Assembly (NCBI GenBank): GCA_016124745.1
Contig: WGNC01000010.1
Coordinates: 1-64,000, forward strand
Reading direction: 5' to 3'
Source: Thiobacillus sp.
GTDB taxonomy: Bacteria > Pseudomonadota > Gammaproteobacteria > Burkholderiales > Thiobacillaceae
Length of the DNA: 64,000 nucleotides
The notes under the pieces were generated by a model. That model ran no database searches. It had not been told where the DNA came from and saw nothing but the letters and a program-made list of their open reading frames with translations. Each line of letters begins with the position of its first letter. Positions within the stretch are counted from its first letter, which is position 1. The translations under genes were made by a program, and so were the position numbers. Positions 16,957 through 25,094 of the stretch are shown piece after piece.

Positions 16957-18260
16957 CCCGGACTCAGGGTCAGCGGACGTTCCAGAACCAGGTGGAAGCG
17001 CCCGCGTCCCGTCTTTTCCAGCGCGATCGCTGAGCAGCGTTCGGCGAGCCGGCGCTGCAGCAGAAGCAGGCGCGTTTCCAGGTTGTGGCCGAAGTCGGGC
17101 AGTTGCAAACGCGGGTCGCGCCGCAGTTCGCGGTTGCAAAAGTCGAGCCGGCCGGTTGCCACGTGCTCGTTGAGGAGCGTCCACAGGATGCTGCCCGCCA
17201 CCCCTTTGATCAGGTAGTCGTTGTCGATGAAAATGCTGTGATCTGCTGGAAAATGGCGGATGTGGAGCGGGACGCCGCTGGGCCGGGCGCTGGTTTCGGT
17301 GCGTGCAGGCGCGGCGTCGTCCGGTTCGCACGGCACCTGGGAGATGAGCATGGCGAGGTGGCGGGCGTAGACTACCAGCGCGTCCTCGTCGGCGTGGCTG
17401 AAGCAGGTGTCATGCTCGCTTTCGGCATAGAGTACGCCGACGAGCTGGCCGCCCCGGATCAGCGGCACCGCGATTTGGCTGTGCGGTTCGGCCAGCACCG
17501 GCAGCGGAATGCGCGCCTCGCCCGGACGCGTCGCGCGCATCGCAGCCTGATAGCTGTAGTCGCCGGTGCGGTAATTGATGCGCACCGGGATCTTCTCGCG
17601 CGCGGCGACGCCGATGATGCCTTCGCCGACCTTCACTTCCGCGCCGATCCCGGAATTGGCATAGCCCAGGCTTGCCAGCGTGTAGAGTGCGTCGCCCGCC
17701 TCGTCCAGCATCAGCAACAGGGCGTGGTGAATGCAGAAATTGGGGCTCAGCGCGACGAGTGCACCGTCGGCGAGTTCGGACAGGTCCGCAGAATCGTCCA
17801 GCAGTTCGAGCGCGCGGCGCAGCCTCAGGAGGGCATCGGAAAGAGCGGGTGCAGGGGGCAGCTCGGGGTCGACGACCTCGATATCGAGCACCCGGTAAAT
17901 GTCCGCGCCGCGCAGCACGAACACCTTGTCCATGCCGGTCTGCGAGGCGATGCCGGCGAGTTGTGCCTTCATGTATTCAAACAGCGGGCCCGTGGTTTCG
18001 GTGCGCAGGTAATGCAGGCGCAGGCGAAAATGGCGAAAACTGCCGGGTTCGATCACTTGCGCCTGTGCGTAGGGATGCGCCAGCACGTTCTCGCGCGTCT
18101 TGCTGAAGAACTGGTACGACAGCGCCACGTGTTCCGTGTCAACGTAGTGCACTTGCGAAGCGTAGGCCACGTTGGGCGTACCATCCTCCGCGCAGGTCGC
18201 GATGACAGCGGGAATCGCGCCGTCCAGGCAGGGCCGCAAGGCTTCGAGGGCGAGTTTCAT
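16953..18260 (-). CDS. FMN-binding-split / GAF / winged-helix-like regulator
   Basis: 435 residues in three parts. The N-terminal ~130 residues are a pyridoxamine-phosphate-oxidase-like split barrel (AVIATCAEDGTPNVAYASQVHYVDTEH). Residues ~150-310 form a GAF domain (VGEGIIGVAARE, SQIAVPLIRGGQLVGVLYAES). The C-terminal ~100 residues resemble an output helix domain with a predicted winged helix (IFIDNDYLIKGVAGSILW; FCNRELRRD). The architecture suggests a flavin- or redox-sensing regulator. ATGA overlap with the upstream split-barrel gene shows coupled translation. The exact ligand and target are unknown. Confidence 0.75.
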   Translation of the reverse strand: MKLALEALRPCLDGAIPAVIATCAEDGTPNVAYASQVHYVDTEHVALSYQFFSKTRENVLAHPYAQAQVIEPGSFRHFRLRLHYLRTETTGPLFEYMKAQLAGIASQTGMDKVFVLRGADIYRVLDIEVVDPELPPAPALSDALLRLRRALELLDDSADLSELADGALVALSPNFCIHHALLLMLDEAGDALYTLASLGYANSGIGAEVKVGEGIIGVAAREKIPVRINYRTGDYSYQAAMRATRPGEARIPLPVLAEPHSQIAVPLIRGGQLVGVLYAESEHDTCFSHADEDALVVYARHLAMLISQVPCEPDDAAPARTETSARPSGVPLHIRHFPADHSIFIDNDYLIKGVAGSILWTLLNEHVATGRLDFCNRELRRDPRLQLPDFGHNLETRLLLLQRRLAERCSAIALEKTGRGRFHLVLERPLTLSPG

Positions 18261-18742
18261 GCCGCCACCAGTACGCGCCCTGCGGCAGGACCGGGCGTCT
18301 GGTCGAAAACGATTTCAGGAGCAAAGCGCAGCGCAACCAGATCGGTCGCTGTCATCATGGCGATCAGCCCCTGCCCCAGATCGGCGCCGTACCCCAGCAT
18401 CATTAGTTCGTCGGCGAGCCCGCGCGCATAAAGGGTTGCGCAGTTCCTGTGCACCGTCTTTAGTGCCGTGCGCGCAGCGTGTCCGGCCTTGAGCTGCAAA
18501 GTCGCGTGTGTGGCCGGCCGACTGAACACGACGGCGATGCCGCCGCCGCCATCCAGCGCGTCCAACACTGCCTGCCCGCGGCGGGCCGACAGCAAAACCG
18601 TCACCGCCTTGCGATCATGCGCCACCATGCAGCCCTGCGCGCGGCACACGCACGGCCAGCCGTCACGCCCGGCGGTGGCAACGTTGATCGAAACCGGGCC
18701 CTGCAGGAAAACGGACTGTTCGACGGTCAGCTTGACGCTCAT
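18257..18742 (-). CDS. FMN-binding-split barrel (pyridoxamine phosphate oxidase-like) protein
   Basis: 161 residues with the split-barrel pattern FLQGPVSINVATAGRDGWPCVCRAQGC and the HATLQLKAG strand. Members bind FMN, F420 or heme, but most are uncharacterised. Its stop overlaps the start of the GAF-domain gene and it begins 4 bases after argJ, so the three are one transcript. It probably works with the following three-domain protein. Confidence 0.78.
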   Translation of the reverse strand: MSVKLTVEQSVFLQGPVSINVATAGRDGWPCVCRAQGCMVAHDRKAVTVLLSARRGQAVLDALDGGGGIAVVFSRPATHATLQLKAGHAARTALKTVHRNCATLYARGLADELMMLGYGADLGQGLIAMMTATDLVALRFAPEIVFDQTPGPAAGRVLVAA

Positions 18743-18746
18743 GGCA

Positions 18747-19973
18747 TCAGGTTCGGTACTCCGCGTTGATCTTCACGTAATCGTAGGAGAAATCGCAGGT
18801 CCATACCGTCGCGGCGGCATCGCCACGATTGAGTATGACCCGCACGGTGATATCGGCCTGCTGCATCACCGCTGCGCCCTGTGCCTCGGTGTAGCTCGCC
18901 GCGCGGCCACCCTTTTCGGCCACCAGCACGTCGCCAAGATAGACCTGCAGGGTGGTCACGTCGAGGTCGGTCACCCCAGCGTAGCCGATCGCTGCGAGGA
19001 TGCGCCCGAGATTGGGATCGCTGGCGAAGAATGCCGTCTTGACCAGCGGCGAGCGGGCGATGGCGTAGGCGATCTGCTTGCATTCGGCGTGATCGCGCCC
19101 GCTTTCGACTGCCACGGTGATGAACTTGGTTGCACCCTCGCCGTCGCGCGCCATCGCCTGCGCGAGTTCGATGGCAACGGCGCTGACGACGGCCTTCAAT
19201 GCAGCGTAGTCGGGACTGGCGGTGGCGGTGATTTCGTTGTTCCCGGCCTGCCCGGTGGCGATCAGGATGAAGCTGTCGTTGGTCGAGGTGTCGCCGTCGA
19301 CGGTGACGCAGTTGAACGAGATGTCGGCGACCTCCTTCACCAGCTGCTGCATCAGGGCGGGGGCGATGGCCGCGTCGGTCGCCACGTAGCCCAGCATGGT
19401 CGCCATGTTGGGATGGATCATGCCGGAGCCCTTGGCGATGCCGGTCACGGTAACTGTCTTGCCGCCGACCAGCGCCTCGCGCGATGCACCCTTGGCGACG
19501 ATGTCGGTGGTCATGATCGCGTGCGCCGCTTCCGGCCAGTGGTCCGGCGCCAGATCGGCCAGTGCCGCCGGCAGGGCGGGCAGGATCTTGTCGACCGGCA
19601 GCGGTTCCAGGATCACGCCGGTGGAAAACGGCAGCACGCTTTCGGCCGCACAGCCCATCAGCTGCGCCACTGCTTCGCAGGTCTGGTGCGCCCGCCTCAA
19701 GCCTTCCTCGCCGGTGCCGGCGTTGGCGTTGCCGGTGTTGATCACCAGCGCACGGATATGGCCGTGCGCCAGATGTTGCTTGCACAGCGTCACCGGAGCG
19801 GCGCAGAAGCGGTTTTGCGTGAACACGCCGGCTGCTCTTGAGCCAGGCGCGAGTTCGATCAGGGTGATGTCGCGCCGACCGGGCTTCTTGATGCCGGCGG
19901 ATGCGATGCCGAGGCGAACGCCCGCAACAGGCAACAGCGAGGCGGGGTCGGGAGTGGTGAGGTTGACGGGCAT
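18747..19973 (-). CDS. argJ: Arginine biosynthesis bifunctional protein ArgJ
   Basis: Transfers acetyl from N-acetylornithine to glutamate (and may also make N-acetylglutamate from acetyl-CoA), closing the cyclic arginine pathway. 408 residues. The self-cleavage site is [11 protein letters not shown], where the Thr near residue 190 becomes the N-terminal nucleophile of the beta chain. [12 protein letters not shown] and the final [15 protein letters not shown] are typical. The start ATG gives [16 protein letters not shown]. Confidence 0.97.
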   Translation of the reverse strand: MPVNLTTPDPASLLPVAGVRLGIASAGIKKPGRRDITLIELAPGSRAAGVFTQNRFCAAPVTLCKQHLAHGHIRALVINTGNANAGTGEEGLRRAHQTCEAVAQLMGCAAESVLPFSTGVILEPLPVDKILPALPAALADLAPDHWPEAAHAIMTTDIVAKGASREALVGGKTVTVTGIAKGSGMIHPNMATMLGYVATDAAIAPALMQQLVKEVADISFNCVTVDGDTSTNDSFILIATGQAGNNEITATASPDYAALKAVVSAVAIELAQAMARDGEGATKFITVAVESGRDHAECKQIAYAIARSPLVKTAFFASDPNLGRILAAIGYAGVTDLDVTTLQVYLGDVLVAEKGGRAASYTEAQGAAVMQQADITVRVILNRGDAAATVWTCDFSYDYVKINAEYRT

Positions 19974-20037
19974 GGCGGCTTCGCAGGACGGAAAGCCGCT
20001 ATTTTATGCCGGGCTGCCGGCAAATTGACGGCGTGAA

Positions 20038-20277
20038 TTAAGGGGTGCGCCCCAGCAGCGCGTTCACGGCACGGCGAAAGCCGGGCCGCCACGGCCATAC
20101 CGGATCCAGTTCGATCGATCTTGCCAGCGCTGCCAATGATATGAGTGCGAATACGGAAAACAGCAACTCCGAGATGAACTGGCGCGAAGTTAGCAAGCCC
20201 AAGGGGATGTCCAGAAAGCCGGGGACATAAAACAGGCTGGCAAACGCCGCGAAGAGGAACGCCGGTCCGAGGTACAT
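20038..20277 (-). CDS. Small membrane protein, unknown
   Basis: 79 residues with two hydrophobic segments (LGPAFLFAAFASLFYVPGF and LLFSVFALISLAALA) and a basic C-terminal tail. It resembles the small YggT/DUF-type membrane proteins seen downstream of secretion or translation genes, but I cannot assign a family. It lies upstream of argJ with a 64-base gap. No function is claimed. Confidence 0.55.
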   Translation of the reverse strand: MYLGPAFLFAAFASLFYVPGFLDIPLGLLTSRQFISELLFSVFALISLAALARSIELDPVWPWRPGFRRAVNALLGRTP

Positions 20278-20411
20278 GATTTCCGCAATGCTAGGTTGTT
20301 GTACCGAAAGCCAAGCATCTCTCGTGCCTGGTGTAATAATTGCATGAAATACAAAGGCTTGTGTTCTTCACGGCGGGCGCATGCTGGCAGCAATGTAAAT
20401 TAAGTCGACAG

Positions 20412-20750
20412 CTACTTGCCGATCGGGGGGGCGGCCAGCTTGCGCAGGATCTCGTGCGACAACGAGTAGAACTGAGGCGTTGGACCGAGATCCTCATATA
20501 TCGGATCACCATAGTCGTCCTCGGCGATGATGCGGTTGCCGGGGATGTAGGGCATCGCGACTTCGAGCTCATCGAGGGCGGCGCTGATCAGGTCGGCCAT
20601 TAACTGGGAGTCGCTGCGGCCGGGGTACATCACGCGCAAGGCTTCAATGCGCGCAGCATCGCGCAATGGCAGGTGGACCGTGTAAAGACGTACCGTGGTG
20701 CGGGAATGCGGCTGCTTGCCCCAGCGTTGAATCAGTTCGGCGATGCGCAT
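20412..20750 (-). CDS. Conserved hypothetical protein (pili-tip-like annotation family)
   Basis: 112 residues starting MRIAELIQRWGKQP, behind an excellent GGAGGTTCC ribosome site that decides the start over an upstream in-frame codon. It has the MYPGRSDSQLMADLISAALDELE helix pair seen in a conserved proteobacterial family often labelled type 1 pili tip component; that label is unsupported by anything here. No signal peptide is seen, so a cytoplasmic, possibly DNA- or protein-binding role is as likely. Confidence 0.7.
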   Translation of the reverse strand: MRIAELIQRWGKQPHSRTTVRLYTVHLPLRDAARIEALRVMYPGRSDSQLMADLISAALDELEVAMPYIPGNRIIAEDDYGDPIYEDLGPTPQFYSLSHEILRKLAAPPIGK

Positions 20751-20831
20751 GGAACCTCCTCTGCCACACGATGTTTTTGTTATAGCAAACCGATCCACAA
20801 GGCAAAGCGGAAATGAGGATGCCGACGTAGC

Positions 20832-21431
20832 CTATTCCGTGCGGCGCCATACGAGTGTGCGGTTGTTCGCCGGCATGGCGACATCCTGCTGCAGTTCCAA
20901 TCCCCGCGCACGCGCCAGCGCGTCTACTGCCTCGAAGTCGCGCACCCCGGAGGCAGGGTCGCGCGATTTCAGCCAGGCGTCGAAACAGGCATTGCTTTCC
21001 GATGTGAACGCGCCTTTGTAGTTGAAGGGGCCATAAACAGCCAGGATGCCGTTCGTTTCCAGTACTTCGCCGACACCCCTAAAAAAGCCTTCAACCTCGA
21101 CCCAGCTCATGATATGCAGGGTGTTGGCTGAAAATACGGCGTCATAGCGGCCCTCGTGCCATGACTGCCGATTCACGTCGAGCGCGATAGGGGGCAGCAC
21201 GTTGGCCAGGGCAGCCTCATCGAGCCAGAGCCGGATGCCGGGGTGGTGCACTGGCAAATCGGCGGTCTGCCAGCGCAGATGGGGCAACTCGGCCCCGAAG
21301 TACACTGCGTGCTGACCCGTGCCGCTGCCGACTTCCAGCACATGGCTGCGGTCCGCAAACACCTCGCGCAGCACCGCCAGAATCGGTGCCCGGTTTTGCT
21401 CGCAGGATTCGGAATAGGGCTTGTCGATCAA
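20832..21431 (-). CDS. DUF938 SAM-dependent methyltransferase-like protein
   Basis: About 199 residues with a class I methyltransferase fold: VLEVGSGTGQHAVYF (SAM loop), DLPVHH, and FSANTLHIMSW. The family is conserved but its substrate is unknown. The proposed TTG start at 21431 yields the family-typical IDKPYSESCEQNR and overlaps the lipoprotein stop as TTGA; ATG at 21461 is an alternative that would overlap the upstream gene by 34 bases. Confidence 0.85.
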   Translation of the reverse strand: MIDKPYSESCEQNRAPILAVLREVFADRSHVLEVGSGTGQHAVYFGAELPHLRWQTADLPVHHPGIRLWLDEAALANVLPPIALDVNRQSWHEGRYDAVFSANTLHIMSWVEVEGFFRGVGEVLETNGILAVYGPFNYKGAFTSESNACFDAWLKSRDPASGVRDFEAVDALARARGLELQQDVAMPANNRTLVWRRTE

Positions 21432-21658
21432 ATCTGCGTCCCCGGTTGCTTGCATTGGCACTGATAGTTGAACCCTTCATCTGGTGCCGCCTTGCATGAA
21501 AATGCCTGAATGCCCGCGCTGCCACAGGTGTCCCTGCATTGCGCCTCTTTTCCCTGGCAGAGCGAGGCGTAATCTGGCGCTGAGGGTGACTTGGTGGAGC
21601 TGAAGGAAATACAACCGGCGAGCAGGGTCGTCATCCATAGCAATAAAAGGGGTCGCAT
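21428..21658 (-). CDS. Small lipoprotein, unknown
   Basis: 76 residues beginning MRPLLLLWMTTLLAGCIS, a clear lipobox (LAGC), followed by a Cys-rich domain (LCQGKEAQCRDTCGSAG, FSCKA, YQCQCKQ) that probably forms disulfides in the periplasm. AAGGAGAACCCG precedes the ATG. Overlaps the methyltransferase start. No family recognised. Confidence 0.7.
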   Translation of the reverse strand: MRPLLLLWMTTLLAGCISFSSTKSPSAPDYASLCQGKEAQCRDTCGSAGIQAFSCKAAPDEGFNYQCQCKQPGTQI

Positions 21659-21734
21659 CGGGTTCTCCTTGGAATCGTGACAACACGCAGTGTGGCTGAG
21701 CACGCGGAAATCTGGGGCGCAGGGGCACAATTTT

Positions 21735-24700
21735 TTACATTGTGTGAACAGGCTCCAGCTTGACCAGCCGGCCATCGGCTAGCAGCAGGGCGATCCGCAC
21801 CACCTGATCAGGATACAGTCCTGCCAGCAGCGCCTGGTAGCCGGCCAACTGGCGCTGATGGCGCTCGGCCAGCTGTTCGTCCGTCAGGGCACGGCTATCG
21901 TCCCCGGTTTTGTAGTCGAGCACCCATACCGCATCGTCGAGTTCCACCACGCGGTCGAGCCGCTGCATCTGCCCTCCCGCATCCAGCAATTCCAGTTCGT
22001 TGAACGCGCGCCGGTATTGCGCCGGGTCGAAGAACTGCGCCAGGTGGGGCTGCCCCAGCAGGGAACGGGCGGCGGCCTCGATATGCGACAGCTCGGCAGC
22101 CATGCCCAGGCGTTTCGCCAGCGCCGACAGATTGCGCGGCCGGCCTGGTGGGGCATGGTGTTCGAGGCAGGCATGAAACAGCTCGCCCTGGGCGGCGGCC
22201 GGATGGACGGGCGTGGGGGGACGCCGCTGTCCGATAGCCGATGCGCCGATGCGCGGCGGTGGCACGACAGCTTGGCTGGCTTCAACCGAACGGGCCAGTG
22301 GCAGGTCGGCCGGCAAGTCCAGGTCCTGCCAGGCTTTTTCGACACGCTGCAGCCAGCTGTTCTTGTCTGCTGCGCCGCTCACGATCAATCCCTGTTCGGC
22401 GCGCGTGAGGGCCACATACAAGAGGTTGTCGGATTCGCGCTGCGTCAGTGTCGCTTCTACCGCGAACCAGCGATCACGCCAGGTGCCGCGCTCGTCCTGC
22501 CTGCCGAACAGCGAGAAATGCTCGGGCCGTGGTGCCTCGGGCGGCCACGGCGCCAGCACGCCATAGCTCTCGCTGTGCGTATGGTCGCTACCGCCGAGCA
22601 GCCAGACGATCGGCGCTTCCAGGCCTTTGGACCCGTGAATGGTCAGCAGCCGCACCGCGTTCTCGCCGTCGGCCGCGAGGCCCTCGCCGGGCGCGGCGTC
22701 GGTGTCGTCGGTGAGCGAGGCCAACTCGCGGATGAAGCCGGCCAGTGTCGGGTAGCGCCCCGCGTCCTGTGTCAGCGCCAGTTGCATGAATGCACGCAGG
22801 TTGGCCGCCACCTGCGGCCGCAGCGCAGCGGGTACGGCCGCAGCGTAACGCGCTTCAAGGTCTCCTTCGAAATAGAGGCGGTCGAGCAGGTCGTGTACCG
22901 GCAGCGTGCCGCAATGCGCCCGCCAGCCGCCGAGCAGTCGCGCAGCGCGCGCGAGCGTCGTTGCTGGCGCATACGATTCCACGCGGGCCTCAGCACGGAG
23001 TGGATCGATGTCCTTGAGGGCTTCGGCGTCTTTACAACCACGGCCTGCCTCGTGCGGGTGGAGCATGGCCGGGCAGTCGGTCTGGCCCGCGAGCGCGAGC
23101 AGGCGCTCCCAGCCGCGGGTTTCGTCAGGGGGCCGTGGCGCAAACACCTGCAGCAGGTCTGCGTCGCTGCAGCCGAAAATCGGGCTTTTCAACACGTGGG
23201 CCAGTTTCAGCTCGGCGTGCGGCAGCAGCAGGGTTTCCAGCAGCGCGATCAGGTCCTGCGCCTCCAGCGCGTGCAGCAGGCCGCCGCGCCGCGAGGTGAT
23301 GAACGGAATGCCCGTCGCCTCCAGCGCACGCTCGTACAAGCGGAGGTGGGTGCGCTTTTTCACCAGCGCCAATACATCGCCGGCGCACGCCGGACGGCTG
23401 CGCTGCGTCTTCCTGTCCATCACGCTCCAGCGCCCCAACACCTGATCGCGCAACACCTGGGCAAAGGCTTTGGCTTCCACATGCACGACGCGGTCATCCG
23501 CTTCGGCCAGCGGCGTCAGCAGGGGGTTGCGTAATCCGGCAGCGGGGGCGGCCTCCGTTTTGTCCACGCTGATCGGCAAACACCGCAGCGCGCCGGGGCG
23601 GCTGTCGTTTTCGGGGGCATGTGCGTGCGAAGCAAAACCTTCGAGGTCGGCAAATACCGGATTGATCGCCTGAACCAGCGCGGGCGAGAGGCGCCGCGTC
23701 ATGTCGTTGCTGAAACGGGCGGCCTCGAAATGCTGCTGCAAGAAATCTGCCGCAGCGTTGAATACCCGTGCCTCGCCGCGGCGGAAGCGGTAGATCGCCT
23801 GCTTCGGATCGCCCACCATGAAGACCGTCATGTCGCTGTCGGCCGTGCGCGCCTCGGCCAGCCAGGTGGAAAGCGCCTGCCATTGCAGCGGGTTGGTGTC
23901 CTGAAATTCGTCGAGCAGCAAATGCCGGTAGCGCGCATCAAGTTTCAAGGCTAACCCCGGCGCGTGTTCCTCGCTTTGCAGCAGGCCGCATGCGAGCCAT
24001 TCGGCATCGGAAAAGTCGATCACACCCTGCTGCGCCTTGGCATCCTGATAGCCCTTCACAAGCGCGTGGCCGAGCAACAGGCCGTGGCGGTTGAGGTTCC
24101 AGATGCGCTGGTCGGTCTGGATCGTGGCGACCGTTTCGAGTGCGGTTTCCAGGGCGCCGTAATCGCACAAAAACGTGTCGGCCTCTGCGCCCATTGCTTT
24201 CAGGGTGGGCGCGTTGGCCTTCTTCACCCGCCGCCCCCCATCCTTCTTGAGTATGGTCACGCGCAAGCGATCAAAGTCAGCATCGGCTAGTGCCAGATGG
24301 ATCGAGGTGCTGGTTTTGCGCTCGGCCTCGCTGCCCTTTTCCAGCGCAAGGCCCACCCGCTTCGCACGTGCCACCATTGATTCATTGGCCCAGAACGCTG
24401 CCACAGCATCACTATCCAGATCCGGATGCAACCCCTCCCGCAAGCGTTGCAGGACATGACCCACGGGATCAGCCGCACCGTCGGTGCAGGCCCACCACTC
24501 TGCGCGAGCATCGACAAAATGCGTCAGCAGCGCGTTCAGGTTGTGCTCGCCAATGTCGGCCAGCAAGGCCAACAGGGACGCACCTTCGGGAGAATCCGGA
24601 TGGGCGGACCACTGTGCCAGCAGGCCGTCGCGCACCTCGTCCTGCAGCAGCCGGTTGCGGCCAAGCAGTGGCGCTCCCCACGGCAGCCCCGCTTCGAGCG

Positions 24701-25094
24701 GCGCGCGCTTCAGCAGATCGAGAAACCAGCCATGGAAGGTCGTCACCGTCGGTCCGGGTTGTGCGGTCAGCACCGTTTCCAGCAGGCCGCGTGCGCGCGG
24801 CAGCAGGCCATCGATTTCGTGTTCCGGGATTTCGCGCTCGCGCAAAAACGTCCTGACTGTCGCGTCGTCTCCCAGCGCCAGCACCCGCAGCCAGTCGTGC
24901 AGCCGGTCGGTCATCTCCTGCGCCGCCTTGCGCGTGAAGGTGATCGCGAGCAGTTCCGAAGGCGCCGCACCGGCCAGCAGCAGCCGGATCATGCGCGACA
25001 CCAGCAGCCAGGTCTTGCCGCTGCCGGCACAGGCTTCCACGACTGCCGAGCGGGTGGGGGACAGCGCGATGGCCTTGTCCAGCGGTTCACTCAT
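21735..25094 (-). CDS. addA: AddA/RecB-like UvrD-family helicase-nuclease
   Basis: 1119 residues from MSEPLDKAIALSP. Walker A is ACAGSGKT (21-28); ITFTRKAAQEM (motif Ia), LLDEFQDTNPLQW (Walker B), VGDPKQAIYRFRR (motif III), LLTIHGSKGLE and LYVALTRAEQGLI (motif VI) follow. The C-terminus has a PD-(D/E)XK nuclease with LDYKTGD. With AddB it resects double-strand DNA ends for RecA-dependent repair and degrades linear foreign DNA. The start lies 8 bases inside addB's end, so they are coupled. An in-frame repeat-derived stretch sits mid-protein (see 22969-23066). Confidence 0.93.
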   Translation of the reverse strand: MSEPLDKAIALSPTRSAVVEACAGSGKTWLLVSRMIRLLLAGAAPSELLAITFTRKAAQEMTDRLHDWLRVLALGDDATVRTFLREREIPEHEIDGLLPRARGLLETVLTAQPGPTVTTFHGWFLDLLKRAPLEAGLPWGAPLLGRNRLLQDEVRDGLLAQWSAHPDSPEGASLLALLADIGEHNLNALLTHFVDARAEWWACTDGAADPVGHVLQRLREGLHPDLDSDAVAAFWANESMVARAKRVGLALEKGSEAERKTSTSIHLALADADFDRLRVTILKKDGGRRVKKANAPTLKAMGAEADTFLCDYGALETALETVATIQTDQRIWNLNRHGLLLGHALVKGYQDAKAQQGVIDFSDAEWLACGLLQSEEHAPGLALKLDARYRHLLLDEFQDTNPLQWQALSTWLAEARTADSDMTVFMVGDPKQAIYRFRRGEARVFNAAADFLQQHFEAARFSNDMTRRLSPALVQAINPVFADLEGFASHAHAPENDSRPGALRCLPISVDKTEAAPAAGLRNPLLTPLAEADDRVVHVEAKAFAQVLRDQVLGRWSVMDRKTQRSRPACAGDVLALVKKRTHLRLYERALEATGIPFITSRRGGLLHALEAQDLIALLETLLLPHAELKLAHVLKSPIFGCSDADLLQVFAPRPPDETRGWERLLALAGQTDCPAMLHPHEAGRGCKDAEALKDIDPLRAEARVESYAPATTLARAARLLGGWRAHCGTLPVHDLLDRLYFEGDLEARYAAAVPAALRPQVAANLRAFMQLALTQDAGRYPTLAGFIRELASLTDDTDAAPGEGLAADGENAVRLLTIHGSKGLEAPIVWLLGGSDHTHSESYGVLAPWPPEAPRPEHFSLFGRQDERGTWRDRWFAVEATLTQRESDNLLYVALTRAEQGLIVSGAADKNSWLQRVEKAWQDLDLPADLPLARSVEASQAVVPPPRIGASAIGQRRPPTPVHPAAAQGELFHACLEHHAPPGRPRNLSALAKRLGMAAELSHIEAAARSLLGQPHLAQFFDPAQYRRAFNELELLDAGGQMQRLDRVVELDDAVWVLDYKTGDDSRALTDEQLAERHQRQLAGYQALLAGLYPDQVVRIALLLADGRLVKLEPVHTM
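22969..23066 (-). repeat. Composite of two repeat types inserted in frame in addA
   Basis: Encodes HPHEAGRGCKDAEALKD followed by DPLRAEARVESYA. On the minus strand the first half matches 32059-32099 (36 of 41 bases by eye, around AGGCCGTGGTTGTAAAG). The second half (22969-23012) matches 27704-27747 at the addB 5' end (35 of 44). Both halves lie between ordinary AddA sequence, before PVHDLLDRLY. The composite keeps the frame. Confidence 0.75.
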
